Assembly: GCA_031549345.1 (NCBI GenBank)
Contig: JAVBPY010000003.1
Coordinates: 62,001-126,000 of the forward strand
Direction: 5' to 3'
Length of the DNA stretch: 64,000 nucleotides
Source: CASFRF01 sp031549345
Lineage (GTDB): Bacteria; Verrucomicrobiota; Lentisphaeria; Victivallales; Victivallaceae
How positions within the stretch are numbered: position 1 is the first letter of the stretch; every line of letters begins with the position of its first letter. The translations under genes were made by a program, and so were the position numbers. The notes beneath the pieces were generated by a model. The model saw nothing but the letters and a program-made list of their open reading frames with translations, made no database searches and was not told the origin of the DNA. Below, in pieces: positions 33,596 through 42,654 of this stretch.

Positions 33596-34776
33596 CAGTT
33601 CTCGGGTTTAGGCTGATCCACGCGGAGGCGACGGCCGATGCGGTCCGCCTCGAGGGCGAGTATTGTAATGGAGGTGGCTTTCCCCTCGTTCGAACGCACC
33701 GACTGAAGGAAAATCCGCCGTTCCGCGTTGCCGTCGTTCAGAATGGTGATCTCTCCGACGATTGTGGGGTGGCGGCGCACACGCCGAATCGCCTCGGCAA
33801 GTCCGACGCCGCGTTCCCCTGTGCGGAGGGCGACGGCCAGAATGTTCATCGCATCGTACCCCTGTACGCCCGCGTCCCCGAGATCGTCGGCGGAAATACG
33901 GGCGTGTTTGAGCATTTCAAGTTGCGACGGCGTCGCCGCCGTCGGCGAATACTGCGCAGGGAAAACAACGTCGCCCGGCGCCGTGCCGACACGGTCGAAA
34001 AACTCCTTTTCGTTCCAACCGTCGCTGCCGAGGATCAGGCCGCGGAACCCCAGCTCGCGCGCCTGGATGACCAGCCGCGCCGCCGCGTCCGGTCCGGCGG
34101 GGGCGATGATCACCTCCGCGTCGGCGGCGATCAATTGCCGCAACGCGGGGCGGAAATCGGCGTCGGAGTTCCGGAATCCCGCCCGTTTGACGACACTCCC
34201 GCCATAGGCGGCAAATTCTTGCGCGACTTTGCGGCCGATATCGCGCGAGTAGACCGCGTTTTCGTCGGTATCGATCAGGCACCCCATGCGGGAAAGACGT
34301 TTTTCAAAGCGCGCGTAGTAGGCGAGCGCCTTGCTTTGCTGGCTGTCGTTGAACGCGCTCCGCGCGATCATCGCGGTGTGCTCGACCAGATTGTCCTGGC
34401 TCGCCGAAGGAAGAAGAATGGGCAATCCGAGCTCGTTCGCCGCCGACTTGATGTGCTGCACATCGCCGGACGTGTAGCCGGCGAGAACCGCCCGCACCGA
34501 ACGCGAAGAAAGTTCCCGCAATGCCGGATCAAGCTGCTCCGGGCGGCTCCGCATATCGACGACTTCCAGTGTGAGCGGCACCGTTTCGACGCCGCCGCGC
34601 GCGTTGAGCGCATCCATCGCCGCGCGGATGCCCAGAAGCATCCGTTTTCCCGAAGGGGCGTTTTCGCCGCTCAAAGGCAGAACAACGCCGATGCGGATTT
34701 CATTTTCCGGGGCGGATACGCAACCCGAGAGCAGCGCAAGGAACGCCAGTGCGCTCCCGAAAATCCATTGTTTCAC
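33595..34776 (-). CDS. Lipoprotein substrate-binding protein, LivJ-like (Peripla_BP_6)
   Basis: A 393-residue protein with a lipoprotein signal peptide ending LSGC (Cys19). The mature part is a two-lobed type I periplasmic binding fold starting IRIGVVLPLSGENAPSGKRMLLGIRAA, as in branched-chain amino acid and amide receptors. The second lobe has AGPDAAARLVIQARELGFRG and AVQGYDA-like VQGYDAMNILAVAL. No permease or ATPase gene is nearby, so it may be an orphan receptor, as with LpoA-like or PBP-type envelope lipoproteins that use this fold for non-transport purposes. It overlaps lpxA by 4 nt. Confidence 0.8.
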   Translation of the reverse strand: MKQWIFGSALAFLALLSGCVSAPENEIRIGVVLPLSGENAPSGKRMLLGIRAAMDALNARGGVETVPLTLEVVDMRSRPEQLDPALRELSSRSVRAVLAGYTSGDVQHIKSAANELGLPILLPSASQDNLVEHTAMIARSAFNDSQQSKALAYYARFEKRLSRMGCLIDTDENAVYSRDIGRKVAQEFAAYGGSVVKRAGFRNSDADFRPALRQLIAADAEVIIAPAGPDAAARLVIQARELGFRGLILGSDGWNEKEFFDRVGTAPGDVVFPAQYSPTAATPSQLEMLKHARISADDLGDAGVQGYDAMNILAVALRTGERGVGLAEAIRRVRRHPTIVGEITILNDGNAERRIFLQSVRSNEGKATSITILALEADRIGRRLRVDQPKPEN

Positions 34777-35597
34777 GATGATGCCTCCGTTTCCGTGTTG
34801 CGGCTGCCCAGGGAGGCCAATCCCGGGTCGGCGGGCATGATTCCCCGCTCTGTCGCCGCGATGAATTCAACAAAATGACGCGTTTCCGGGGACATGGCTC
34901 CCGCGGAAATTTCGGCCAACGCGTTGTGTGTGTTCAAGCTCCGGAAAAAATAGGTCTTGATCGCACGGCGTAATTCGGCCCGCGATTCGTCCGGAAGGCC
35001 CGCACGGCGCAGGCCGACGACATTGGGGCCGCAAATGTGCCCATTTTCCGAAAGAAGGCAGAAGGGAGGAATATCCTGTGTTACAATCGCCCGCCCCCCC
35101 ACCATGGCGAGTTCGCCGATCCGGCAGAATTGATGGATCAGGATGTACCCGGAGAGGACCGCGCGGTCCTCGATCAGGACGTGCCCTGAAACGGCGGTAT
35201 GGTTGGCGATGGTAACAAAGTTTCCGATTTGCGCATCGTGCCCCACGTGTACGAACGCCATAAGGAGCGTTCCATTGCCGACGCGGGTGGTGCCGTTTTC
35301 AAACGGAGAGCGGTGAATGGTTACGTATTCCCGAATGGTCGTATCCGCGCCGATTTCGGTCCAGGCGACGGTACCGGGCTTGAAGCGGTGATCCTGCGGC
35401 TCTTCGCCGACCAATGCGCCCATATAAATCCGGCAGCGTGGACCGATGGAAGTGTAACGCGCGATTTTGGCGTGCGCATCGATGAACACCCCGTCGCCGA
35501 TGCGCGTGTCTCCTTCGATCACGGCGAAGGGGCCGATGGTTACATCGGTCCCCAGTTCCGCGCGCGGATCGATGATCGCTGTCGGGTGGATGGCCAT
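34773..35597 (-). CDS. lpxA: UDP-GlcNAc O-acyltransferase, first step of lipid A synthesis
   Basis: A 274-residue left-handed beta-helix enzyme with many hexapeptide repeats through residue 190, then a helical C-terminal region. The catalytic segment HVGHDAQIGN holds His117 and His120, corresponding to E. coli His122 and His125. Length is slightly above E. coli LpxA (262). It transfers a 3-hydroxyacyl chain from ACP to UDP-GlcNAc in the cytoplasm. It starts 10 nt after pyrH, and lpxD, fabZ and lpxB are absent from this run, unlike the proteobacterial cluster. Confidence 0.93.
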   Translation of the reverse strand: MAIHPTAIIDPRAELGTDVTIGPFAVIEGDTRIGDGVFIDAHAKIARYTSIGPRCRIYMGALVGEEPQDHRFKPGTVAWTEIGADTTIREYVTIHRSPFENGTTRVGNGTLLMAFVHVGHDAQIGNFVTIANHTAVSGHVLIEDRAVLSGYILIHQFCRIGELAMVGGRAIVTQDIPPFCLLSENGHICGPNVVGLRRAGLPDESRAELRRAIKTYFFRSLNTHNALAEISAGAMSPETRHFVEFIAATERGIMPADPGLASLGSRNTETEASS

Positions 35598-35607
35598 GTT
35601 GTGTTGC

Positions 35608-36327
35608 TCAGTGAATGATTGTGCCGACCGAGGTGTCGCCGAGGAGGATTTTCTCCAGTGCGGCGGGGTTGTCGAAATCGGCCACGATGATGGGCAGTTG
35701 GTTGTCGCGGCAAAGCGAAAACGCCGTCTGGTCCATGATCGCCAGGCGGCGGCTTAAAACCTCATCGAAACTCAGTTCGTCGAACCGGACGGCGGTTGGG
35801 TCCTTGAACGGATCGGCGGAATAAACGCCGTCCACCTTCGTCGCTTTGATGACCGCGTCGCAGTCGATTTCCAACGCCCGCAACGCCGACGCGGAGTCGG
35901 TTGTAAAGTACGGATTTCCCGTCCCGCCGACGAAAATGACCACCTGCCCGGCTTCCAACGCCGCCACGGCGGCGTCGCGGTTGAAGGGCGCCACCCAGCC
36001 CGGAATGGAGATGGCGGAAAACACCTGCGCGCCGATTCCTTCCAGCGCGAAAAAGTCACGGAGACACAAACCGTTCATCACCGTGGCGAGCATTCCCATG
36101 CGGTCCGCGTTCACCCGGTCCATGCCGTCGGACGCGCCGTTGACGCCGCGCCAGAGGTTCCCCGCGCCGACGACCAGCGCAACCTCGGCCCCGAGGTCAA
36201 GAAGTTTTTTGATTTGTCCCACCACATTGCGGATGGCGGAACCTTCGTAGCCCGCGGGCGCGTCGCCTTTGAGGGCTTCGCCGCTGAGCTTGATCAGGAT
36301 GCGCTTGTATTCGATGTTCCGGGTCAT
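35608..36327 (-). CDS. pyrH: UMP kinase
   Basis: A 239-residue amino acid kinase-fold enzyme that phosphorylates UMP to UDP. Motifs include KRILIKLSGEALKG at the N-terminus, VVGAGNLWRG, DRMGMLATVMN and the ATP-site segment ATKVDGVYSADPFKDP. The start has AGAGGAAGACGCC before the ATG. In many genomes pyrH follows tsf and precedes frr; here it instead leads lpxA and glycosyltransferase genes. UDP-sugar supply links it loosely to them, which is inference. Confidence 0.95.
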   Translation of the reverse strand: MTRNIEYKRILIKLSGEALKGDAPAGYEGSAIRNVVGQIKKLLDLGAEVALVVGAGNLWRGVNGASDGMDRVNADRMGMLATVMNGLCLRDFFALEGIGAQVFSAISIPGWVAPFNRDAAVAALEAGQVVIFVGGTGNPYFTTDSASALRALEIDCDAVIKATKVDGVYSADPFKDPTAVRFDELSFDEVLSRRLAIMDQTAFSLCRDNQLPIIVADFDNPAALEKILLGDTSVGTIIH

Positions 36328-36367
36328 GGCGTCTTCCTCTTTCGGGGTGGATTGTATGTTTTGTTAC

Positions 36368-36396
36368 AATATAACCCGCATTGCGCCGGGCGACAA
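36368..36396 (-). promoter_or_regulatory. Promoter for the pyrH-lpxA-uvrB run
   Basis: On the minus strand TTGTCG (36396-36391), 17 nt, TATATT (36373-36368). The leader is about 33 nt and contains the ribosome binding site of pyrH. Confidence 0.5.
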
Positions 36397-36438
36397 ATTC
36401 AAAAGCGTGTATTTTATGCTTTTTCGGAATGAAAAGAC

Positions 36439-36466
36439 TTTCTTTTGCACGATGGCGCTGTATATT
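36439..36466 (+). promoter_or_regulatory. Probable promoter for Gfo/Idh-ispE-murD unit
   Basis: TATATT (36461-36466) with a weak TTTCTT 16 nt upstream (36439-36444). A perfect TCTCTAGAGA palindrome follows at 36470-36479. The -35 match is poor. Confidence 0.35.
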
Positions 36467-36500
36467 ACCTCTCTAGAGATAACAAGAAGCGAGGTTTTTT

Positions 36501-37526
36501 ATGGCGGAAACAGTGCCGGTGCGCGTCGGCGTCCTGGGCGTCGGGGTTCTGGGGCGCCACCACGCCCGTTTGTATAACCTAAGTGAGAACGCCCAAATGA
36601 TGGGAATCTTCGACGTCGACGCCGAAGCGGCCAAGCGGGTGGGCGCGGAATTCAATTTGCCGGTTTTCTCCGATTGGCGTGAACTTGCGGAACAATGCGA
36701 GGCGCTGAGCGTCGCGGTTCCGGCGACATACCATATGCAGACCACCGTTCCGCTCCTGGATATGAAAAAACACGTCCTTGTCGAAAAACCCATCGCGGCG
36801 AAAATCGAGGAGGCCGAGGCTATGGTCGAAGCCGCCCGCCGCAACAACGTCGTCCTGGCCGTCGGGCATGTGGAGCGCTTCAACTCGGCGATGGATTTTC
36901 TGGAAAAAAACGCGAAGAACACCCGCTTTGTCGAGGCGCACCGCCTGGCCGGTTATCCGCCGGCGCGTCCGGGACTGCACCGCCGGGGAACAGAGGTCAG
37001 CGTGGTGCTGGATCTCATGATCCATGACATCGATCTTCTGCTTACGATGGTGGACTCCGAAGTGGAGCGTTTCGACGTGGTCGGCATCCCGGTTTTGAGC
37101 GAAACGGAAGACATTGTGAACGCCCGCATCAAATTCGTAAACGGCTGCTGCGCAAGCCTGACCGCAAGCCGCGTAAGCCAGGAGCCGATGCGCCGTTTCC
37201 GGATTTTCCAGAACGACTGCTACATCTCCATGGATTACGGAAAACATTTCGGGATGGTGCTCAAGCGCAACCGCCTCGGCCTTGCCCGCAAGGATGTGAA
37301 TCTGGACGAAAAGAATGCGCTGGCCGCGGAGCTGGAGGATTTTCTCCAGGCCGTCCGCCGCTCCACGGAAACTGGAACGGTCGCCCCGGTCAAAGTCCCC
37401 GGTTCGCAGGGACTGCGCGCCCTGAAGCTGGCCGTCGCGATCGAGGAGGAGGCGCGGTCGTACAACGCCCACTACAACTTCACCTTCGCGCCGCCCCCGC
37501 CCTCCGAACTGGAGTTGGAGGATTGA
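36501..37526 (+). CDS. Gfo/Idh/MocA family oxidoreductase
   Basis: A 341-residue NAD(P)-dependent oxidoreductase. The Rossmann motif is GVLGVGVLGRHHARLY (residues 9-24), EKPIAAK is the conserved EKP, and LDLMIHDIDLL carries the conserved His. A close relative type is often found next to lipid A or cell-wall genes in PVC bacteria, and here it precedes ispE and murD. An enzyme acting on a nucleotide sugar is possible (GnnA-like UDP-GlcNAc oxidation), but no aminotransferase partner is adjacent and I do not assign it. GCGAGG lies 6 nt before the ATG. Confidence 0.85.
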   Translation: MAETVPVRVGVLGVGVLGRHHARLYNLSENAQMMGIFDVDAEAAKRVGAEFNLPVFSDWRELAEQCEALSVAVPATYHMQTTVPLLDMKKHVLVEKPIAAKIEEAEAMVEAARRNNVVLAVGHVERFNSAMDFLEKNAKNTRFVEAHRLAGYPPARPGLHRRGTEVSVVLDLMIHDIDLLLTMVDSEVERFDVVGIPVLSETEDIVNARIKFVNGCCASLTASRVSQEPMRRFRIFQNDCYISMDYGKHFGMVLKRNRLGLARKDVNLDEKNALAAELEDFLQAVRRSTETGTVAPVKVPGSQGLRALKLAVAIEEEARSYNAHYNFTFAPPPPSELELED

Positions 37527-37530
37527 TTGC

Positions 37531-38382
37531 ATGCAAGCGCCGGGAAAAATCAATCTTTTCTTAAAGGTTACAGGACGGCGGAGCGATGGATTTCATGATC
37601 TCCTGACCCTCTTCGTCCCCGTCGCCGCTCCCGCGGACACACTGGATGTCGATTGGAACGCCGCGCCGGGCGTCGGGCTGGATTGTTCCGCGCCGGGGGT
37701 TCCCGGCGGCGTGGAAAACCTGGCGGGTCTCGCGGCGCTGCGGTATGCGGAACGTTCGGGGATCGCCCCCGCCTGGCACATTCGTCTTGATAAGAAAATT
37801 CCTGTTGCCGCCGGCATGGGTGGTGGAAGTTCCGACGCGGGGACGCTCCTGCGGAACTTGGAAAATCGTTTCGGCGCATTGGGCGAAGCCCGGTTGGCGG
37901 CGCTCGCGCTGGAACTCGGTTCGGATGTCTCCTTTTTCCTGAATCCGGCCCCCGCGGTGGCGCGGGGACGGGGGGAGGCTCTTGCCATGCTCGATTTCAC
38001 ATTGCCGGAATTGCCGCTCCTTTTGGTGAATCCACGTTTCCCCGTGAGCGCGCGCTGGGCGTACACTCATTTGCTTACGGAGCGTATCGGCGCCGGGGAT
38101 GAGGCCTTGGAGCGCCTCCTCGCAGTATTGCGGAGCGGGGACCTGGAGGCGATCGGATGTTCTTTTCACAACGATCTTGCCTTTGCTTTGTTCCGAAAAT
38201 TTCCCTTATTGGCGATGCTGCGCGACGCAATGCGCGAATGCGGCGCATTGGGAGTGGAAATTTCCGGCAGCGGGCCGACGCTCTTCGCCCTTTGCCGCGA
38301 TGTGGCGCACCGCACGTTGCTCCGCACGGCGTTGGAGCGTGATTTTGCCGTCGATTGCTTCGAGGCCGGGGTGCGGTCATGA
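37531..38382 (+). CDS. ispE: 4-(cytidine 5'-diphospho)-2-C-methyl-D-erythritol kinase
   Basis: A 283-residue GHMP kinase of the non-mevalonate isoprenoid pathway. The N-terminal APGKINLFLKVTGRRSDGFH is typical of IspE. The glycine-rich ATP loop is PVAAGMGGGSSDAG (91-104), with LGSDVSFF carrying the catalytic Asp, and a C-terminal GVEISGSGPTLFAL. It starts 4 nt after the oxidoreductase stop and overlaps murD (ATGA). Its product feeds undecaprenyl phosphate, used with murD in cell-wall synthesis, so the grouping is sensible. Confidence 0.95.
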   Translation: MQAPGKINLFLKVTGRRSDGFHDLLTLFVPVAAPADTLDVDWNAAPGVGLDCSAPGVPGGVENLAGLAALRYAERSGIAPAWHIRLDKKIPVAAGMGGGSSDAGTLLRNLENRFGALGEARLAALALELGSDVSFFLNPAPAVARGRGEALAMLDFTLPELPLLLVNPRFPVSARWAYTHLLTERIGAGDEALERLLAVLRSGDLEAIGCSFHNDLAFALFRKFPLLAMLRDAMRECGALGVEISGSGPTLFALCRDVAHRTLLRTALERDFAVDCFEAGVRS

Positions 38383-39614
38383 TGGTGATCCTGGGGCGCG
38401 GCCTTTCAGGCGATGCGGCCATGCGTCTGGCGGGTGTTCTCGGCATTCCCGCGCGCCAGGCGGCCGACGCAGATGCGGAGCTCCCAACGTTCACCGCCGG
38501 AATGCCGGTGATCCTGAGCCCGGGGATTCGACCGGATTCTCCGCTTCTTCGCAAGGCACTCGCTGCCGGAGCGGAAACGATGGGCGAAATGGAGTTCGCC
38601 GCGCGCCATTTCAACGCTCCTTATCTTGCTTTGACGGGCACAAACGGAAAGACCACCACCACCGAGCTTGCGACGCATCTTTTGAACGCGGCGGGGCGCA
38701 ACGCCGTGGCGGCGGGAAATATCGGGCTCCCGTTCTCCTCCGTGGCGGCGGATGTGCTGGAAGGAAAACTTCCGGCGGATACGCTGATTGTTCTGGAAGT
38801 GAGCTCCTTCCAGCTGGAGGCGGTGCGGGATTTCGCGCCCCTCGCGGCGGCGCTTCTAAACCTCGCCTCCGACCACCTGGACCGGTATCCGGGGGGGATG
38901 GCAAGGTACGAAGCAATAAAACGGCGCATTTTCGACCATGTCCCTAAGGCGAATCGGATTGCGGGTATTTCCCTCCCGCAGGAAGCGCCGCGCGTGGCGG
39001 AATACCGCGCCGGCGTCCTTTTTCTGGAAGACCGGGAACTGCTTCCCTTTTCACGCCTGCATCTGAAAGGGGAACACAACCTCGAAAACGTCCTTGCGGC
39101 CTTGGAGCTTGTACACCGGGTGCTTCCTCCGGAAACGATGCATTCAGAAAAATTCCTTGCGGCACTCTGCGCCTTCTCCGCCGGAAGGCACCGGCTGGAA
39201 ATGCTTCCGGAAAAGCGCGGAGTCCGGGCGGTGAACGACTCCAAAGCGACGAATCCGGCTGCGGTCATCGCCGCGCTGAAGGCGTTGGAGCCACTTCCAC
39301 GCGGAAACATCCACCTCCTCGCGGGCGGTTTGGACAAAGGGATGAATTTCGATGAACTCCTCGCAGGAGTTCCGTATCTGAAAAAAGTGTATTTGTACGG
39401 CGCTTCGCAGGAAACATTGAAACGCGTGTTCGCGGGGCGCGTGCCATTGGACTGCTTCGGACAAGACTTCGCCGAAGCAGTGCGGACGGCGGTAAACGCC
39501 GCGTCGCCGGGGGACGTCATTTTGCTTGCGCCCGCCTGCGCAAGCATGGATATGTTCCGGAATTACCAGGAGCGCGGCGATGTGTTTTGCCGCTTGATCG
39601 GAGAATTATTATGA
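38379..39614 (+). CDS. murD: UDP-N-acetylmuramoylalanine-D-glutamate ligase
   Basis: A 411-residue Mur ligase that adds D-Glu to UDP-MurNAc-L-Ala. The P-loop is TGTNGKTTT (86-94), followed by SSFQLE, NLASDHLDRYPGGMARYEAIKRRIF (pieces ASDHLDRY and YEAIKRRI) and the C-terminal NDSKATNPAA. It is somewhat shorter than E. coli MurD (438), mostly in the N-terminal domain. The ATG at 38379 overlaps the ispE stop and lies before a second Met. It overlaps the next lipoprotein gene by ATGA. Confidence 0.93.
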   Translation: MMVILGRGLSGDAAMRLAGVLGIPARQAADADAELPTFTAGMPVILSPGIRPDSPLLRKALAAGAETMGEMEFAARHFNAPYLALTGTNGKTTTTELATHLLNAAGRNAVAAGNIGLPFSSVAADVLEGKLPADTLIVLEVSSFQLEAVRDFAPLAAALLNLASDHLDRYPGGMARYEAIKRRIFDHVPKANRIAGISLPQEAPRVAEYRAGVLFLEDRELLPFSRLHLKGEHNLENVLAALELVHRVLPPETMHSEKFLAALCAFSAGRHRLEMLPEKRGVRAVNDSKATNPAAVIAALKALEPLPRGNIHLLAGGLDKGMNFDELLAGVPYLKKVYLYGASQETLKRVFAGRVPLDCFGQDFAEAVRTAVNAASPGDVILLAPACASMDMFRNYQERGDVFCRLIGELL

Positions 39615-39988
39615 AACATCTCCTTTTTTTCCTTTCGCTGTTGCTCCTGCCGGGCTGCTGTTTGTGGCGCTGGAGCCTCCCCGCCGGCGATCCGCCGCCC
39701 GGAGTGATCACCCAGCCGGAGTCCGTCGGCGCACCGATGACGGAATCGGGCGCATTCCATTATTGGGTAACAGCCCTGGCAAGCCGCCTGACGCCGGGCG
39801 AAACGGTGCGCCCCATCGGCCCAAGAGCGTCGGAGCTCCTTCGGGAACTGGAGCCTCTGCTCGGCTGTCGCGAATCCGGCACCGCCCCAACAGAAATTTT
39901 GAGCGAAAAACACCCGGATTCCTGGACACTTTCCCTCCGCCGGAATGGCACGGCCGTATACTGGAAAACCATCCCCTTAAAAAAATAG
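39611..39988 (+). CDS. Small lipoprotein, unknown
   Basis: A 125-residue protein with a lipoprotein signal peptide (KHLLFFLSLLLLPGC, lipidated Cys near 17). The rest is a short soluble domain with no recognised motif. It is coupled to murD by ATGA and is the last gene before repeat copy B. An envelope role is inferred from its signal peptide and neighbours only. Confidence 0.6.
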   Translation: MKHLLFFLSLLLLPGCCLWRWSLPAGDPPPGVITQPESVGAPMTESGAFHYWVTALASRLTPGETVRPIGPRASELLRELEPLLGCRESGTAPTEILSEKHPDSWTLSLRRNGTAVYWKTIPLKK

Positions 39989-40018
39989 TTTGAGGGGGGC
40001 GATCAGAGAAAAGGAGTG

Positions 40019-40318
40019 GGGAGTGCTGGGCACACCCCCCTCGGCGCCTTGCGGCGGGTTAACGCAAAGCGCCACACAAAGGTTTGAACACTGACGCATA
40101 ACGCTCCGCTCCAGGATCGCGGAGCGAATGCAAGGGGATTGTTTTGCGCAGCAGTGCAAAACAACGAGGAACGAATTCGTTCCGACCAGCCCCCCGCCTC
40201 CCGACCGGCCGAACGTCGGCACCGGCATCTCGAATGGGGGGCAGGGGGGAAAGCGCGGTTTTTCCTCCGGGGTTCCATAACCCCGCGCCAGCAGCACTCT
40301 ATCGCATGCCCCATGCTC
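40019..40318 (-). repeat. Mosaic intergenic repeat, copy B (inverted)
   Basis: Read on the minus strand it carries the same landmarks as copies A and C: ATGCGATAGAG, GGCGCGGGGTTATGGA, AAAACCGCGCTTTCCCCCC, GAGATGCCGGTGCCGACGTT, TTGTTTTGCAC/GCGCAAAACAA hairpin and GCGTTAACCCGCC. It fills the gap between the murD-linked lipoprotein gene and the GHL10-like gene. Bases 40319-40420 hold only the next gene's leader. Confidence 0.8.
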
Positions 40319-40420
40319 ACCGACCGGTATCCCGAAGGAAAACGCCATTAAGGTGCAAACTTTATGATCCGCGCGGGAAAGCGGGTTGAAAATCGTCCGC
40401 CGGAGGAGTACATTGACCAT

Positions 40421-41770
40421 ATGATTTTTCGTATTGGGTTTTGTTTGCTTTCGTATCTCCTTTTCGCCGCCTCCCCGGACGCGGCGGAGCTTGTTGTGTA
40501 CCGGAACACCAGGACGAAACGCGAGGTCCCCTATGCGGGCAACTTCAGCAACGGGCGCGTCGTTCAGATTCCGGCGACCATGGAGGCGCGGAAAGTGGAG
40601 ATGCGCGGACTTTGGTTCGCCACGGTGGAAAACCTCGATTTTCCCACGCACGGGACGGCGCCGGAATTTCGATTGTCCGTTGCGGAACGATTTGAAAAGG
40701 CGCGGAAGGCGAACTTCAACGCGGTATTCTTTCAGGTGCGCCCTTCGGCGGATGCCTTTTATCCCTCGGTGCTGAACCCGTACTCGCGCTTTCTTTCGGG
40801 AGTGCCCGGACGCGCGATCCCAGGCCTGGACCCCCTTGCCGAATTGATTTTCGAGGCGCGAAAACAAAATCTGCAATTCCATGCCTGGTTGAACCCCTAC
40901 CGTGTCGTTGGCAACACCCGCCAGAGCAAAGCCGCCTTCCTGGCCGCGCTTCCCGCCAACTCCTTTGCGCGGAAAAATCCGGGGATGGTTCTGGAAATTC
41001 CACTTTCACAGGGGGAACGGATGCTGATTCTCGATCCCGGCGAACCCGCGGTCATGCGGCACATTGTGGATACCATCATCGAACTCGCCTCCAAATACCC
41101 CATCGACGGCATTGTTTTCGACGATTATTTTTATCCTTACACTCCCATCGGCGACCTTGATATGGCGACGTACCGCAACAACAACACGAAAAATCTTTCC
41201 CGCGACGACTGGCGGCGGGACAACGTGAACCGCGTCATCTATGCCATTTATTACCGCCTCGGCGAGATCAACCGTAAAAAAGTCCGTAAAGTCGAATTCG
41301 GCATCAGCCCCTTCGGAATCTGGGCCAATACAAAGACAACTTCGCAAGGCAGTCTTACAGGGGGATCGGAAACCTATACCCAGCAGTATGCCGACGTGCG
41401 AAAATGGATCAAAATGGGGTGGCTCGACTACGTGGTTCCCCAGATTTACTGGCCTTTCGAGCACAAAGTTGCCGCCTATGCCGCGTTGACCGACTGGTGG
41501 GCGGAGCAAGTGCGCGGAACCCGCGCGCGCCTCTACATCGGGCACACGGTGCAGGAATTCGGCAAAGCCGCCTGGAGCAACCCCGCTGAAGTCATCGACC
41601 AAATGCGGTACAACCAGAAGCACCCGGAAATTCAAGGATCCGTCTTCTTTGCCTACCGCGGATTTTTCGCTCCCGCCAATGAGGCGCAGCGGGCGGGGGC
41701 GGGGAAAGTGCTCGGCTATTACGCCTTTTCCCCGGCTTCGGCGCCGCGCCCGCGGCCGCCGGGGCTATAG
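40421..41770 (+). CDS. GHL10-family glycosyl hydrolase-like exported protein
   Basis: A 449-residue protein of the GHL10 (YngK-like) family, putative glycosidases with a TIM-barrel fold. Features are EMRGLWFATVENLDFP near residue 60, FNAVFFQVRPSADAFYPS, FHAWLNPYRVVG and PIDGIVFDDYFYPY, with FGISPFGIWAN and VVPQIYWPF later, all standard landmarks of the family. The N-terminal signal peptide ends near AASPDA. The ATG at 40421 follows CGGAGGAG, while an upstream in-frame Met lies in repeat-derived sequence. Known relatives act on cell-wall or surface glycans; the substrate is not known here. Confidence 0.87.
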   Translation: MIFRIGFCLLSYLLFAASPDAAELVVYRNTRTKREVPYAGNFSNGRVVQIPATMEARKVEMRGLWFATVENLDFPTHGTAPEFRLSVAERFEKARKANFNAVFFQVRPSADAFYPSVLNPYSRFLSGVPGRAIPGLDPLAELIFEARKQNLQFHAWLNPYRVVGNTRQSKAAFLAALPANSFARKNPGMVLEIPLSQGERMLILDPGEPAVMRHIVDTIIELASKYPIDGIVFDDYFYPYTPIGDLDMATYRNNNTKNLSRDDWRRDNVNRVIYAIYYRLGEINRKKVRKVEFGISPFGIWANTKTTSQGSLTGGSETYTQQYADVRKWIKMGWLDYVVPQIYWPFEHKVAAYAALTDWWAEQVRGTRARLYIGHTVQEFGKAAWSNPAEVIDQMRYNQKHPEIQGSVFFAYRGFFAPANEAQRAGAGKVLGYYAFSPASAPRPRPPGL

Positions 41771-41792
41771 ACGAAAAAATTTCCTCTCCCTA

Positions 41793-41821
41793 TTGAATCG
41801 GGGGGGAAACCGTGCTATACT
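41793..41821 (+). promoter_or_regulatory. Sigma-70-type promoter for the SDR gene
   Basis: TTGAAT (41793-41798), 17 nt, TATACT (41816-41821), close to consensus. The ribosome binding site GGAGG lies immediately after, 12 nt before the ATG at 41840. Confidence 0.6.
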
Positions 41822-41839
41822 CCCTACTGGAGGACTTCG

Positions 41840-42643
41840 ATGCAAAAGTACTATGAAGACAAGGCGGCCGTAGTAACCGGCGCCGCGTCCGGGATCGGGT
41901 TGGCCTTGTGCGAGGCGTTGCTGGGGTTCGGCGCGCGAACGGTCGTCATGGCCGATAAGGACGAGGGAAAACTGGAGATGGAGCGCGCCCGCCTCGATGT
42001 GGCGTACCCCGGCAAAGTGTTCGCCGTCGCCGCCGATGTTTCCCGGAAAGGCGGCGTGGAGGATATGATCCGCCGTGCCGCCGAGTACGGCGGGGGGCGC
42101 ATCGACCGGTTGTTCAACAACGCCGGACTCGGCTTGGGCGGCGCCTTCGAAGCAACCTCCGACGACGACTGGGATTTCGCATTCCGCATCAACTTTTTCA
42201 GCGCGCTTCATGCGACGCGGGCGGTTCTGCCCATCATGCGCGCCCAGGGGGGCGGACACATCGCCAATACGGCGTCCGGGATCGGCTTTGTGCCGATGGC
42301 CTACCAGAGCATGTACAGCGCCACCAAGGCCGCGCTGATCGGAATGACCGGTTCGCTGCGTTATGAGTTCTGGGATGAAAACATCCGTTTTTCAGCGGTG
42401 ATCCCGGGAACCGTCGCCACGCCGATCTGGCAGGGCAATGCGCCGGCGTGCGCCATCACTCCGGCCGTTTCCGCGCACGGAATCCTCAAAGGAGTGGCCG
42501 CCAACGAACGGATCGTGATCGTTACCGAAGACGACCTCTCCGGCGCCTGCAACATTTACCGCCCCGAAGCGGCACCGGTGTTCGACGACATTTTGCTGAC
42601 GATCGCCCGGAAGCGCCGAGCCGGCGACATCGGCGCCCTCTGA
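41840..42643 (+). CDS. Short-chain dehydrogenase/reductase
   Basis: A 267-residue classical SDR. The cofactor motif is TGAASGIG (13-20), NNAG is at 93-96, and the catalytic triad is Ser146, Tyr159 and Lys163 (SMYSATK). The acidic residue after the second strand (MADKD) favours NAD. The substrate loop is unremarkable, and SDRs of this type act on many alcohols and sugars. It stands first in a five-gene plus-strand run ending in truA. Confidence 0.9.
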   Translation: MQKYYEDKAAVVTGAASGIGLALCEALLGFGARTVVMADKDEGKLEMERARLDVAYPGKVFAVAADVSRKGGVEDMIRRAAEYGGGRIDRLFNNAGLGLGGAFEATSDDDWDFAFRINFFSALHATRAVLPIMRAQGGGHIANTASGIGFVPMAYQSMYSATKAALIGMTGSLRYEFWDENIRFSAVIPGTVATPIWQGNAPACAITPAVSAHGILKGVAANERIVIVTEDDLSGACNIYRPEAAPVFDDILLTIARKRRAGDIGAL

Positions 42644-42654
42644 CACGGAACAAC

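Noticed and set aside
36501..37526. Assignment of the Gfo/Idh gene as GnnA of lipid A amino-sugar synthesis
   Set aside because: No GnnB-type aminotransferase is adjacent, and the domain alone does not define substrate.
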